From: Chitinophagaceae bacterium
GTDB lineage: Bacteria > Bacteroidota > Bacteroidia > Chitinophagales > Chitinophagaceae
DNA: 64,000 bases
Reading direction: 5' to 3'
Assembly (NCBI GenBank): GCA_016720745.1
Contig: JADKKA010000018.1
Span: 992,001-1,056,000 of the forward strand
In this document: positions 10,076-19,831 of the stretch, one piece after another
Numbering within the stretch: position 1 is the first letter of the stretch
Layout: each line of letters begins with the position of its first letter
Translations under genes and position numbers: made by a program
The notes under the pieces: model-generated
Seen by the model: only the letters and a program-made list of their open reading frames with translations
What the model was told of the DNA's origin: nothing
Databases searched by the model: none

Positions 10076-12055
10076 ATGAGATTCAGTATCATTTTTGTTT
10101 TCTTTTTCGGAATGACCTGTTCATCCATATCGGGTCAGGGCAGAATGGGAGACATCATCCAGTTACGTTGCGACTCGATTCTCAACCTCCTCGTGAAGGA
10201 AAAAGATCCCGACCGGAAAGCAGACCTGATCCTGGCCTTTTATGGTACATCCATCGACGGTTTCCCTTTACAGTTGTTGGTGCTGAGTCAGAAACTTTTG
10301 GATTTGTCAAGGAAGAACAATGATGAATTCTGTGAATCTGCTGCATTGAGCGCTGCAGGACAGGCGTACCGGATCACCGGCAGTTATGTGAAAGCCCTGG
10401 AATTGCATCGGCAGGCTTTGGCTGTTGCGGAGAAGACGGGTAATAAGATACTGATTGGCTTCGCATTGAACCAAATGGGTCATATCTACAAGGACCGGCT
10501 GGAGAATGAAAAGGCACTGGCACTTTATTCTGAAGCACTTCGGAATTTCAAGGAAGCGGGCAGGGATGATATCTGGTATCCCAGTATGAATAAGGGTGTT
10601 GTGTATTACAACATGGGCAATAATGATTCGGCCTTGTATTATTCCTATGAAGGACTTCAAATGATTTATAAAACACCCAGTTCAGGAAACCAGAGTGCTA
10701 TATTTTCAAATATTGCTGGTGTATATAGTAAGAAGAATATCCCTGATAGTGTCAGAAAATATTTCACACTGGCCCTTAACCTGGCTTACAACACCCAGTC
10801 TCCCCGTTACATGAATGGTACCTATATCGCTATTGCAGAACATTTCAACCGTCGTGGGCAGCAGGATTCGGCGGCATATTATTTTAAAAAGGCAGTCGAG
10901 GTGGTAACAGGAACAGAAATGAACACGATGGTATTAAAGCCGGCTTTGAAACTGACCGAATACTATCAGAACATCAACTCTGACAGTACCGTTAAATACT
11001 GGAAAGTGTATTCAGCGGCCAATGACAGTATCAACAGTCTTCGGGCCAATCAGCAGATACAGATGCTGACATTCGAGGAGGAGCAACGGAAACGGGATAT
11101 TGAACAGGCGCAATCCACCTACCGCAACAGGGTCCGTACCCGTTTGTTGCTGGGTGGACTGGCGGTTTTTCTGCTGGCAGCGATTGTACTTTACCGTAAT
11201 AACCGGCAAAAACAGAAATCCAATTCAAAGCTGGAGAAAACAGTAGCGGAACTGAAGGCTACACAGTCACAGCTGATCCAATCTGAAAAAATGGCCAGCT
11301 TAGGTGAACTCACCGCAGGCATCGCCCATGAAATCCAGAACCCGCTGAATTTTGTCAATAATTTTTCGGAAGTGAACAAGGAACTGATTGCAGAATTGCT
11401 GGAAGAAGCAGCAAAAGGAAATACAGATGAGATCGTAAATATTGCGCAGGATATCAGGGATAATTCGGAAAAGATCAACCACCACGGCAAAAGAGCGGAT
11501 GCGATTGTAAAAGGGATGCTGCAACACAGCCGGACATCCAGCGGACAAAAGGAAGCCACCGATATCAATGCGCTTTGTGATGAATATCTGCGGCTGGCAT
11601 ATCATGGCCTGCGGGCAAAGGACAAATCCTTTAACGCCACCATGAAAACCAGTTTTGATGCGACTATCGGTAAAGTGAATATGATTCCACAGGATATTGG
11701 AAGGGTAGTGCTGAATCTAATTACCAACGCATTCTATGCGGTGAATGAAAAATCTAAACAAGGTATCGCTGGTTATGAACCCACCGTTGAAGTGAACACA
11801 ATGCGCTCCCCACTCCCTGGGAAAGGGGTAGGGGGTGAGGTCTCCATCATTGTCAAAGACAATGGGGGTGGTATCCCTCCGGCAATCCTCGACAAAATCT
11901 TCCAGCCCTTCTTCACCACCAAGCCCACGGGTCAGGGCACCGGACTGGGATTGAGTCTGAGTTATGATATCGTGAAAGCGCATGGTGGGGAAATCAAACT
12001 GGAGACGAAGGATAATACGGGTACCACATTTATTATTCAATTACCATCCGCCTAA
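10076..12055 (+). CDS. TPR sensor histidine kinase (HK-C)
   Basis: 659 residues with a signal peptide (MRFSIIFVFFFGMTCSSISG). Periplasmic TPR-like helical repeats span roughly residues 60-320 (for example ALELHRQALAVAEKTGNK, EKALALYSEAL). One membrane helix (LLLGGLAVFLLAAIVLY, ~residues 343-365) leads to HisKA (His ~418) and HATPase_c. It is probably an inner-membrane sensor whose periplasmic TPR array binds a protein or peptide signal; the signal is not known. AAAGGA lies just before the ATG. A diverged type A palindromic repeat occurs in the ATPase domain at 11804-11844. HK-D follows after 9 bases. Confidence 0.9.
   Translation: MRFSIIFVFFFGMTCSSISGQGRMGDIIQLRCDSILNLLVKEKDPDRKADLILAFYGTSIDGFPLQLLVLSQKLLDLSRKNNDEFCESAALSAAGQAYRITGSYVKALELHRQALAVAEKTGNKILIGFALNQMGHIYKDRLENEKALALYSEALRNFKEAGRDDIWYPSMNKGVVYYNMGNNDSALYYSYEGLQMIYKTPSSGNQSAIFSNIAGVYSKKNIPDSVRKYFTLALNLAYNTQSPRYMNGTYIAIAEHFNRRGQQDSAAYYFKKAVEVVTGTEMNTMVLKPALKLTEYYQNINSDSTVKYWKVYSAANDSINSLRANQQIQMLTFEEEQRKRDIEQAQSTYRNRVRTRLLLGGLAVFLLAAIVLYRNNRQKQKSNSKLEKTVAELKATQSQLIQSEKMASLGELTAGIAHEIQNPLNFVNNFSEVNKELIAELLEEAAKGNTDEIVNIAQDIRDNSEKINHHGKRADAIVKGMLQHSRTSSGQKEATDINALCDEYLRLAYHGLRAKDKSFNATMKTSFDATIGKVNMIPQDIGRVVLNLITNAFYAVNEKSKQGIAGYEPTVEVNTMRSPLPGKGVGGEVSIIVKDNGGGIPPAILDKIFQPFFTTKPTGQGTGLGLSLSYDIVKAHGGEIKLETKDNTGTTFIIQLPSA
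11804..11844. repeat. Diverged in-frame palindromic repeat, type A, in HK-C
   Basis: Same length and position as the 6414-6454 element but with several substitutions that weaken the palindrome. It encodes RSPLPGKGVGGEVS. Confidence 0.65.
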
Positions 12056-12064
12056 AACATTTGA

Positions 12065-15000
12065 ATGAAAAATCTGAAAGGAATCATCATGTTGGCCCTC
12101 CTGCTCTTTTCAAAGGGTATGTTGTTGTCACAACAGATCAAGTTCAATCTGGTGATCGATAACCAGTCCAATAATTATGGATGGGACAATAGCATCACAC
12201 AGGATCAGAAAGGTTATTTATGGTTTACCGGTATCACTAAGGGAGTTCACAGGTACGATGGAAAAAAACTGACTACTTACAGTCACAATCCGGATAATTC
12301 CAACTCGCTTGCCAGCAATATTGCAATAGATCTTTCAGCGGATTCTGCAGGGAATATATGGGTGGCTACGATTGGTTACGGTCTGGATCGTTTCAATCCG
12401 GAAACGAATAAGTTTACGCATTTCCGTCATCAACCAGGTGATCCCGGCAGTCTGAGTAGTGATACGGTGACAGTTGTAAAAGTCGACCGTTCCGGAACGG
12501 TATGGGTTGGTACCAGGAGAGCAGTTGACAGGTTTGATCCGCAGAAGGGTACATTCAATCATTATATCATCGATGAGCTTTTCAATTATCCAGGCGGGAG
12601 AGAAAATTTTGCTTCAGTCAGTACCATTTATGAAGACAAAAGGGGGGATTTATGGGTCGGCTGGGTGGCCCCGGCCAATGTGAAAAATGACACAGTTGGC
12701 GGCCTGGCCCGACTCGATAAGAAGACCGGCAAATTTATCAAGTATAAAAATCAGCCCGGTAACCCCGGGAGTCTGGTGAATAATGGCGTATTCACCATTT
12801 ATGAGGATAGTAAAAAAAATTTATGGATAGGTACAGTCGGTAATGGCTTACAAATACTGGACAGGGCCACCGGTAAATTCAGTAATTATCTATTTGATGC
12901 TGCCAATCCGGAAAAACTAAGTGCTCCTCCTTCCGGGCTGAGTCCAACTGCCTTCCTCTCATTTATTAACGAAGATGAAAAGGGCAGATTATGGATAGGA
13001 TCATCAAACGGGGGTATTAATATGTACGATCCGGTTTTGCAAAAAACCCTTCATTATGGCATGGTGGGAGGTGATCTGTTGAATCGTTATGCAAAGGATA
13101 CCCTCTCGGGATTTACAGATAGTTCATCTGTCAGGGCTTTCAAATCCAAAGACGGGTTGTTATGGATCGCAAGTGGCAACAAGGGTATTTATAATATCAA
13201 TTTTTCCAAAACAACAGTCCCCTATACGCCATTAAATGTGGTAGCATATGCTTTTTATGTTGAAGAAGGGAAGCAGCACTTGTGGATACAGTCGGACAGC
13301 AGCATTATCCGGAAAGATATGCTGACGGGTCAGCAAAAACTATTCAGATACGATCCTCGAAATCCCAAAAGCATATCCGGCGGAAATGTGATGAATATGC
13401 TGGGAGATGGAAAAGGGAATATCTGGTTGGCTAACCATACCAGTGGGGTCAGTAAATTCAATATCCAGACTGAACAAGTCACGCACTATAGGCACGATGC
13501 GCAAAATCCCAACAGCCTGGTGCATGATTCAACACATATTTTGTTTCTGGACCGCCAGCAGTATTTGTGGATCGGTACACACACGGGTTTGTCAAGGATG
13601 GATATTAACTCGGGGAAATGTACCAATTATATCCATAACCCAAAGGATAGTACCAGCATCGCCACGGGGCATATCAACAGTTTAGCACAGGATAAAAATG
13701 ACCGGATATGGATTGGCACGGATCAGGATATCTGCGTATTAAATAGTCCATCGGGAAAGTTCCGGCGTTATGTCATCGGGAGCGGGCAGGTACTGAATAT
13801 CTGCCCCGATGCAACGGGAAGGATCTGGGCTACCTGTGGCGGAATATTGCTTTTCCTGGATCAGTCGAAGGATCGCTTTAAAAAGTTTACAACAACCATC
13901 TATCCCGAAGGATTTGACAATATTCTGGGAATGGTCGAAGATCAAAATGGGAATCTATGGTTAAGCAGCAAGAAGAATATCATCAGGATCAACAAGGAGC
14001 GCGATGCTGCCACCCTATATGGTGCAGCACAGGGTGTTCAATCCGAAACGGAATTCTGGATGAGGAACTACATTACAAAAGACGGAAGGCTGTTTCTGTG
14101 CGGGAATAAAGGCTATTATTCATTTAATCCTGACGAGTTAACGGATGATCGGAAACCACCCCTATTGAATTTTTCCCGGTTCAAAATCGGCAATGAGGAA
14201 ATCACGGCAGGGGAGGGATCTGTACTGAAAGACCCAATATGGAAAACCAATAGTATACGGCTGACCCATCGGCAGAGTACCATTTCCTTCGAGTTTGTCG
14301 GGGTTGATTTTCAGGGACAGGGTGATCTCAAATACCTGTATCAACTCGAAAACTATGATGATGAATGGAGGGATGCGGGTGCCGACAACAGAGTCACATT
14401 TTTCAACCTGCCACCGGGTAAATATGTATTCCATGTGAAGGCTGTGAACAGCGATGGGACTGTAGTGGAAAAAAAGATCGCCATTACTATTACGCCACCC
14501 TGGTGGAAATCCTGGTGGGCATACTGTCTGTATGCGCTGCTGTTGATCCTGGCAGGATACCTGGTGTACAAATACCAGCGATCCTATATCATCAAAAGAG
14601 AAAGAGAACGGACCCAGCAGAAAGAACTGGCTCAGGCAAAAGAAATTGAAAAAGCGTATACGGAATTAAAATCCACCCAGGCCCAGTTGATTCAATCCGA
14701 AAAAATGGCCAGCCTGGGTGAACTCACGGCCGGAATTGCCCATGAAATTCAGAATCCGCTGAACTTCGTCAATAATTTTTCTGAAGTGAATAAGGAGCTG
14801 ATTGCGGAATTACTGGAAGAGGCGGCTAAGGGGAATACAAATGAGATCGTAAATATTGCGCAGGATATCCGGGATAATTCGGAAAAGATCAACCACCACG
14901 GTAAAAGAGCGGATGCCATCGTCAAAGGCATGCTTCAGCACAGCCGGGCGGGCAGCGGGGAAAAAGAACCCACTGATATCAATGCGCTTTGCGATGAATA

Positions 15001-15448
15001 TCTCAGACTTGCTTATCACGGATTAAGGGCCAAGGATAAAACTTTCAATGCCAGATTTGAAACCGATTTCGATGCCTCCATCGGAAAAATGAATATCCTG
15101 CCCCAGGACATGGGGCGGGTAATCCTGAACCTGATCAATAATGCCTTCTATGCAGTCACAGAAAGGAAAAAGAAGTCGGAAGCCGGCTATGAACCTCAGG
15201 TAAAAGTCAGTACTAAAAAAACAGGTCGTCATGTACTGATCAGTGTGAGTGATAACGGGACTGGTATCCCCAATGCGATCCGGGAAAAGATATTCCAGCC
15301 ATTTTACACCACCAAGCCCACCGGGCAGGGTACCGGACTGGGATTGAGTCTGAGTTATGATATCGTGAAAGCGCAAGGCGGGGAGTTGAGTGTGGAGACG
15401 AAGGAAGGGGAAGGATCAACATTTATCATACAAATACCGGTCAATTGA
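12065..15448 (+). CDS. Two-component propeller (Reg_prop/Y_Y_Y) sensor histidine kinase (HK-D)
   Basis: 1127 residues. A signal peptide is followed by about 14 beta-propeller blades with the Reg_prop signature (repeated LWIGT..GL, IWLAN..SGV) across residues ~40-690. A Y_Y_Y-type domain (~700-800, with YLYQLENYDDEW), one membrane helix (WWAYCLYALLLILAGYLVYKY), a coiled coil, HisKA (His ~893) and HATPase_c follow. Unlike classical Bacteroides hybrid two-component systems it lacks receiver and AraC-type output domains. Propeller sensors of this kind usually detect extracellular glycans or metabolites, but none is indicated here. It is the only kinase of the eight without any palindromic insert: its ATPase reads VSTKKTGRHVLISVSDNG and so shows the empty site. 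Confidence 0.92.
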   Translation: MKNLKGIIMLALLLFSKGMLLSQQIKFNLVIDNQSNNYGWDNSITQDQKGYLWFTGITKGVHRYDGKKLTTYSHNPDNSNSLASNIAIDLSADSAGNIWVATIGYGLDRFNPETNKFTHFRHQPGDPGSLSSDTVTVVKVDRSGTVWVGTRRAVDRFDPQKGTFNHYIIDELFNYPGGRENFASVSTIYEDKRGDLWVGWVAPANVKNDTVGGLARLDKKTGKFIKYKNQPGNPGSLVNNGVFTIYEDSKKNLWIGTVGNGLQILDRATGKFSNYLFDAANPEKLSAPPSGLSPTAFLSFINEDEKGRLWIGSSNGGINMYDPVLQKTLHYGMVGGDLLNRYAKDTLSGFTDSSSVRAFKSKDGLLWIASGNKGIYNINFSKTTVPYTPLNVVAYAFYVEEGKQHLWIQSDSSIIRKDMLTGQQKLFRYDPRNPKSISGGNVMNMLGDGKGNIWLANHTSGVSKFNIQTEQVTHYRHDAQNPNSLVHDSTHILFLDRQQYLWIGTHTGLSRMDINSGKCTNYIHNPKDSTSIATGHINSLAQDKNDRIWIGTDQDICVLNSPSGKFRRYVIGSGQVLNICPDATGRIWATCGGILLFLDQSKDRFKKFTTTIYPEGFDNILGMVEDQNGNLWLSSKKNIIRINKERDAATLYGAAQGVQSETEFWMRNYITKDGRLFLCGNKGYYSFNPDELTDDRKPPLLNFSRFKIGNEEITAGEGSVLKDPIWKTNSIRLTHRQSTISFEFVGVDFQGQGDLKYLYQLENYDDEWRDAGADNRVTFFNLPPGKYVFHVKAVNSDGTVVEKKIAITITPPWWKSWWAYCLYALLLILAGYLVYKYQRSYIIKRERERTQQKELAQAKEIEKAYTELKSTQAQLIQSEKMASLGELTAGIAHEIQNPLNFVNNFSEVNKELIAELLEEAAKGNTNEIVNIAQDIRDNSEKINHHGKRADAIVKGMLQHSRAGSGEKEPTDINALCDEYLRLAYHGLRAKDKTFNARFETDFDASIGKMNILPQDMGRVILNLINNAFYAVTERKKKSEAGYEPQVKVSTKKTGRHVLISVSDNGTGIPNAIREKIFQPFYTTKPTGQGTGLGLSLSYDIVKAQGGELSVETKEGEGSTFIIQIPVN

Positions 15449-15449
15449 T

Positions 15450-17478
15450 ATGTCCAAAAAATATTTAGCTATTAGTATCACAGTTTTGTTGTTGGCGACC
15501 CGTCTCTTCGGACAGTCACCACCAAAAGAATTAGACAGCCTTCATCAGGCCCTTGCAAATGCGAAGGATGACACGGTTAGAATGGTTACGCTGCAAAACC
15601 TGGGCGGTTATTATGCTGAAAGTAACCGTGACAGTGCGATGTATTTCACTGAGGCCGGTATCCTGCTGACAGAAAAAATGAACCAACAGCTTTTCCTGGC
15701 AGAGTTCCTGTTATTGAAATCCTACCTCGTTCAGAAGCAATATAATTTAGCACTCAGTTTGAAATTGTGTAATCAGGCAATGGCGATATTGACCAGCAAA
15801 AAATATGATAAGGACGAATACATTCGGCCAAACGTTCCCTTTAGAAATAACCCTGAAAAATACCGCTATTCGCAATTAAGTGGTGTGTATCATCAAATGG
15901 GGAATATCCAAAGCAGTGCAGGTAATCAGGAAAAAGCCATCGAATACTATCAGAAAGAAATCCGGATATCGGATGAATTGAATTCAAAAGACGGACTGGT
16001 GACCAGCAACATGAATATCGGGTCCACATATGCAGACCTGGGCCAGCTGGACTCTGCGTTTATTTATTCGCAGCGGGCACTGGCAAATGCAAGGAATACC
16101 GGATACCTGTCTTACGCCGGTTTTATCATGGAAGATATCGGATTGATTTTTCTGAAAAAGAATCAGTTGGATTCTGCCCGGTTTTATTTTGGGGAATCAG
16201 CCAGAATCAACCAGGAACAGAATAATCTGGCGGGTGAAAGCTCAAGTCACAATTCACTGGCCAGATATTATGAAAAAACGGGTAAGCCGGATTCCATGTT
16301 GTTACATGCCAGTTTGGCCTTAGATCTGGGCAATCAATTAAAATCAGCCCGGGCAAGGGAAATATCCTCCGGTCAGGTGGCCAATGCCTGGAAATGGTTG
16401 GGAAAACCAGACAGTGCGTTGAAATACCTGACCCTTTCAAAGAACATTGGGGATAGTCTTTATACCGACAGGATCAAAAAAACAGCCCTTTTTCAAAATT
16501 ATCAATTCGAAGAGCAACTCAGGTTAGAGAAGACTGCACAGGAAAGTGTGGCCGCACGTAACAAAGCAAGGACGATTGCATTATTCACCGGACTGGGATT
16601 GCTTGCTGTACTGGCCCTCGTATTTTACAGGAACTTCCGGCAAAGGCAAAAATCATACAGGAAGCTGGAGAAAACTTTATCCGACCTTAAATCCACACAA
16701 GCCCAGTTGATCCAATCCGAAAAAATGGCCAGCCTTGGCGAACTCACCGCCGGCATTGCCCATGAAATTCAAAACCCGTTAAACTTTGTTAACAATTTTT
16801 CGGAAGTAAACAGTGAGTTGATAAGTGAATTGGTTGACGAGGTTGACAAGGGAAATACAGCTGAAGTGTTGAACATTGCGCAGGATATACGGAATAATTC
16901 GGAAAAGATCAACCACCACGGCAAAAGAGCTGATGCCATTGTAAAAGGCATGTTACAACACAGCAGTAGCGGCAGTGGCAAAAAAGAACCCACCGATATC
17001 AATGCCCTTTGCGATGAATACCTCCGCCTGGCTTATCATGGCTTAAGAGCTAAGGACAAATCCTTTAATGCCACCATGAAAACAGATTTTGACGCCGCCA
17101 TCGGCAAAGTCAACATCATTCCACAGGATTTAGGAAGGGTGGTGCTGAATTTAATCACCAACGCATTCTATGCAGTACAGCAGAAAAAGAAAACAGGGAT
17201 CGCCGACTATGAACCCACCGTTGACATAGTCAACAGCTCTCCCTCTCCCCGGAGAGGGGTCGGAGGTCTCTATAATGGTCAATGACAATGGGGGTGGCGT
17301 CTCTCCAGCAATCCTCGACAAAATCTTCCAGCCCTTCTTTACCACCAAACCAACCGGACAAGGCACTGGTCTGGGATTGAGTTTGAGTTATGATATTGTA
17401 AAAGCACATGGCGGAGAGTTGAAAGTAGAAACGAAGGAAGGAGAAGGAAGTGAGTTTATTATTTCGCTGCCGATATAA
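15450..17478 (+). pseudogene. TPR sensor histidine kinase, frameshifted in the ATPase domain (HK-E)
   Basis: The start is the ATG at 15450, one base after the HK-D stop, giving MSKKYLAISITVLLLATRLFG as signal peptide. Periplasmic TPR repeats (~residues 130-340), a membrane helix (TIALFTGLGLLAVLALVFY), HisKA (His ~438) and the start of HATPase_c follow. The frame is lost inside a type A palindromic repeat at 17237-17270, which is 7 bases shorter than the intact copies, and ends at 17285. The rest of the domain (VNDNGGGVSP to GSEFIISLPI) continues in another frame to 17478. Without that part the kinase lacks its ATP lid and G2 box and should be inactive. Misreading of the GC-rich hairpin is the alternative explanation. 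Confidence 0.8.
17237..17270. repeat. Shortened type A palindromic repeat causing the HK-E frameshift
   Basis: 34 bases instead of 41, with losses in the C-run, the G-run and the right flank. It keeps CTCTCCCC and GGAGAGGGG arms. Loss of 7 bases shifts the kinase frame. Confidence 0.7.
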
Positions 17479-17536
17479 CCCATTCCGCAGAATAGTTTTT
17501 CGGCATTAAAAAAATTGGTTGATAAAAAATAAATAC

Positions 17537-19828
17537 ATGAAACTATTGCTAAAATTATCCTTCCTTGTTTTGCTTCCTTTGTTTACAACTGCCCAGCAAT
17601 CCCGTGTGGATTCCATCATCACCCTACTCAACAAAAGCAAGACACCAAAAGGTTTGGATACAGCTATGTTCAATTCAGCAAGGAATCTAATCAGCATTGC
17701 CGTTTTAACCGATGCTCACATAACCCGGATTGAAAAAGCAGCTGAAATATTTATAAACGGAACTGACGAAGACCTTTCCTATGTTCTAAAAATTAATATC
17801 CTTGCAAGCTTATCTGCATCAGATAAAATAAAAGCAATTGATTATGGTAAGATTAATGTAGAAAAATTAGAAACCAGTAAAACCCCCCATGCTAAAGTAC
17901 TGCATATAAGATTTTTAACTGAACTACGGCTTCCTTACCGCACTTCATCCAAAGTTTCCGAAGGCTTAGCTTTTTTTGCTGAAAAACTGAACAGCTACAA
18001 AAAAAATAATGATAGTAGTGGAATAAACAACTGCTATTATGTATTGTCCGGATTTTACCGAACCATCGGTTTGTATGAACAGGCTATTTATAATATGAAA
18101 AAATCTATCAGCTATATTGATAGTAGTTTAATTGGTGAACGTTTTTTTGGAATTGAGCCCAGAAACACAAAAGCAATCTGGATAAATAATACCGGGGTAT
18201 TGAGCGATTTCTATTTGCAAATGGGCGATTATGAAAAGGCGATTGAAACAGGAGAAACAGCTTTAAAGGTAGCTTTACGCTATTACAATGAAATTGGTAA
18301 AAACAGGCCGGGAGATTACAGTCTTTTCACAGCCAGGCATATGGCAAATGCTAAAATCAGCTCCAATCAATTAGACAGTGTGGATTATTATTTAAAAATG
18401 GCAGAGCTTTATTCGTTTAATACCCCCACTAAAGCATATTTGTTACAAATACGTTCTTTATACAATATTAAAAAGGGGGAATTGGGTGTGGCAGATTCGC
18501 TGCTGCGGCTATCCTGGCAATTGGTCAATCAAAATCAACTAAGTGTTAGCTCAGCTTCAGGTCAATTAGAACCTGATTATTACATAGCATTGCTTAGAAT
18601 ACAACAAAACAGGCCTCAGGAGGCAATTGCCCTGTTGTTAAAAGATATAGACCGGGTAAGAATTATTCGCCCAAGTGTATTGCGGGATTACAAACTATTG
18701 GCAGAACTGTATGAAAAAACAGGCGATAATGTAAGAGCCAAAGAAACCTACAAATCATTCATCAGCCTGCAGGATAGCATACTGGCCGACCAGTCAAAAT
18801 TCAGGACTATTAGTTTTGAAACAGAGCAGCTAATTACTGATAATGAAATATCCATTGCCAAATTAGAAGGGCAAAACAAAATTGCCAGCCTTACCCGCAA
18901 CTTCATCATTGGCCTTGCTGCACTCCTTTTATTATTAGTGGCCGGCATTTATTATCGATTTCACTCTAAAAAGAAAGCCAACCAGATTTTGGAAAAAACC
19001 TTGTCTGAATTAAAATCCACCCAAGGCCAACTGGTACAATCAGAAAAGATGGCTTCACTCGGAGAGCTCACCGCCGGTATTGCCCACGAAATTCAAAACC
19101 CTTTGAACTTTGTCAATAATTTTTCAGAAGTAAACAGTGAGTTGATAAGTGAATTGGTTGACGAGGTTGACAAGGGAAATACAGCTGAAGTGTTGAACAT
19201 TGCGCAGGATATACGGGATAATTCGGAAAAGATCAACCACCACGGCAAAAGAGCAGATGCCATTGTAAAAGGCATGCTCCAGCATAGCCGGGCTGGTAAC
19301 GGCAAAAAAGAACTCACCGATATCAATGCACTTTGCGATGAATACCTGCGGCTGGCCTACCATGGTTTACGTGCAAAAGATAAAAGCTTTAATGCCACTA
19401 TGAAAACTGATTATGATGCCAGCCTCGGAAACGTGAATATCGTTCCACAGGATATCGGCCGGGTGGTGCTGAATCTGATCACCAATGCTTTCTACGCCGT
19501 GAATGAGAAAGCAAAAGCCCCCCAGCCCCCTAAAGGGGGAGTCCCTTATGAACCAACTGTCGAAGTGCAAACAACTTTCTCCCCTCTCCCCGGGAGAGGG
19601 GCTGGGGGTGAGGTCTCTATTATCGTCAAAGACAATGGGGCTGGCATCCCTTCCCATATCCTCGACAAAATCTTCCAGCCCTTCTTTACCACCAAGCCCA
19701 CCGGTCAAGGAACGGGTCTGGGATTGAGTTTAAGTTACGATATTGTGAAGGCGCATGGGGGAGAATTAAAAGTGAAGACAAAGGAAGGAGAGGGTTCAAC
19801 ATTTATAATTACAATACCAACAAACTAA
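17537..19828 (+). CDS. TPR-like sensor histidine kinase (HK-F)
   Basis: 763 residues from the ATG at 17537, which begins a clean signal peptide (MKLLLKLSFLVLLPLFTTAQ). A TTG six codons upstream is in frame but less likely. The sensor is a long alpha-helical region with TPR-like units (for example YEKAIETGETALKVALRYY, EKTGDNVRAKETYKSFISL) over residues ~150-420. A membrane helix (FIIGLAALLLLLVAGIYY), HisKA (His ~517) and complete HATPase_c follow. It carries a type B (19517-19545) and a type A (19577-19617) palindromic repeat in the ATPase domain, and both keep the frame. The sensor is more A/T-rich than those of its neighbours. Its stop is 3 bases before the HK-G start. Confidence 0.88.
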   Translation: MKLLLKLSFLVLLPLFTTAQQSRVDSIITLLNKSKTPKGLDTAMFNSARNLISIAVLTDAHITRIEKAAEIFINGTDEDLSYVLKINILASLSASDKIKAIDYGKINVEKLETSKTPHAKVLHIRFLTELRLPYRTSSKVSEGLAFFAEKLNSYKKNNDSSGINNCYYVLSGFYRTIGLYEQAIYNMKKSISYIDSSLIGERFFGIEPRNTKAIWINNTGVLSDFYLQMGDYEKAIETGETALKVALRYYNEIGKNRPGDYSLFTARHMANAKISSNQLDSVDYYLKMAELYSFNTPTKAYLLQIRSLYNIKKGELGVADSLLRLSWQLVNQNQLSVSSASGQLEPDYYIALLRIQQNRPQEAIALLLKDIDRVRIIRPSVLRDYKLLAELYEKTGDNVRAKETYKSFISLQDSILADQSKFRTISFETEQLITDNEISIAKLEGQNKIASLTRNFIIGLAALLLLLVAGIYYRFHSKKKANQILEKTLSELKSTQGQLVQSEKMASLGELTAGIAHEIQNPLNFVNNFSEVNSELISELVDEVDKGNTAEVLNIAQDIRDNSEKINHHGKRADAIVKGMLQHSRAGNGKKELTDINALCDEYLRLAYHGLRAKDKSFNATMKTDYDASLGNVNIVPQDIGRVVLNLITNAFYAVNEKAKAPQPPKGGVPYEPTVEVQTTFSPLPGRGAGGEVSIIVKDNGAGIPSHILDKIFQPFFTTKPTGQGTGLGLSLSYDIVKAHGGELKVKTKEGEGSTFIITIPTN
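19517..19545. repeat. In-frame palindromic repeat, type B, in HK-F
   Basis: Core GCCCCCTAAAGGGGGA. It encodes PQPPKGGVP in the loop after the N-box. A related element in the opposite sense occurs in HK-G. Confidence 0.55.
19577..19617. repeat. In-frame palindromic repeat, type A, in HK-F
   Basis: Near-identical copy of the 41-base element, encoding SPLPGRGAGGEVS in the ATPase domain. Confidence 0.8.
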
Positions 19829-19831
19829 ATA

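Noticed and set aside
17275..17478. Separate short gene
   Set aside because: It encodes only the end of a kinase ATPase domain and is the out-of-frame continuation of HK-E.
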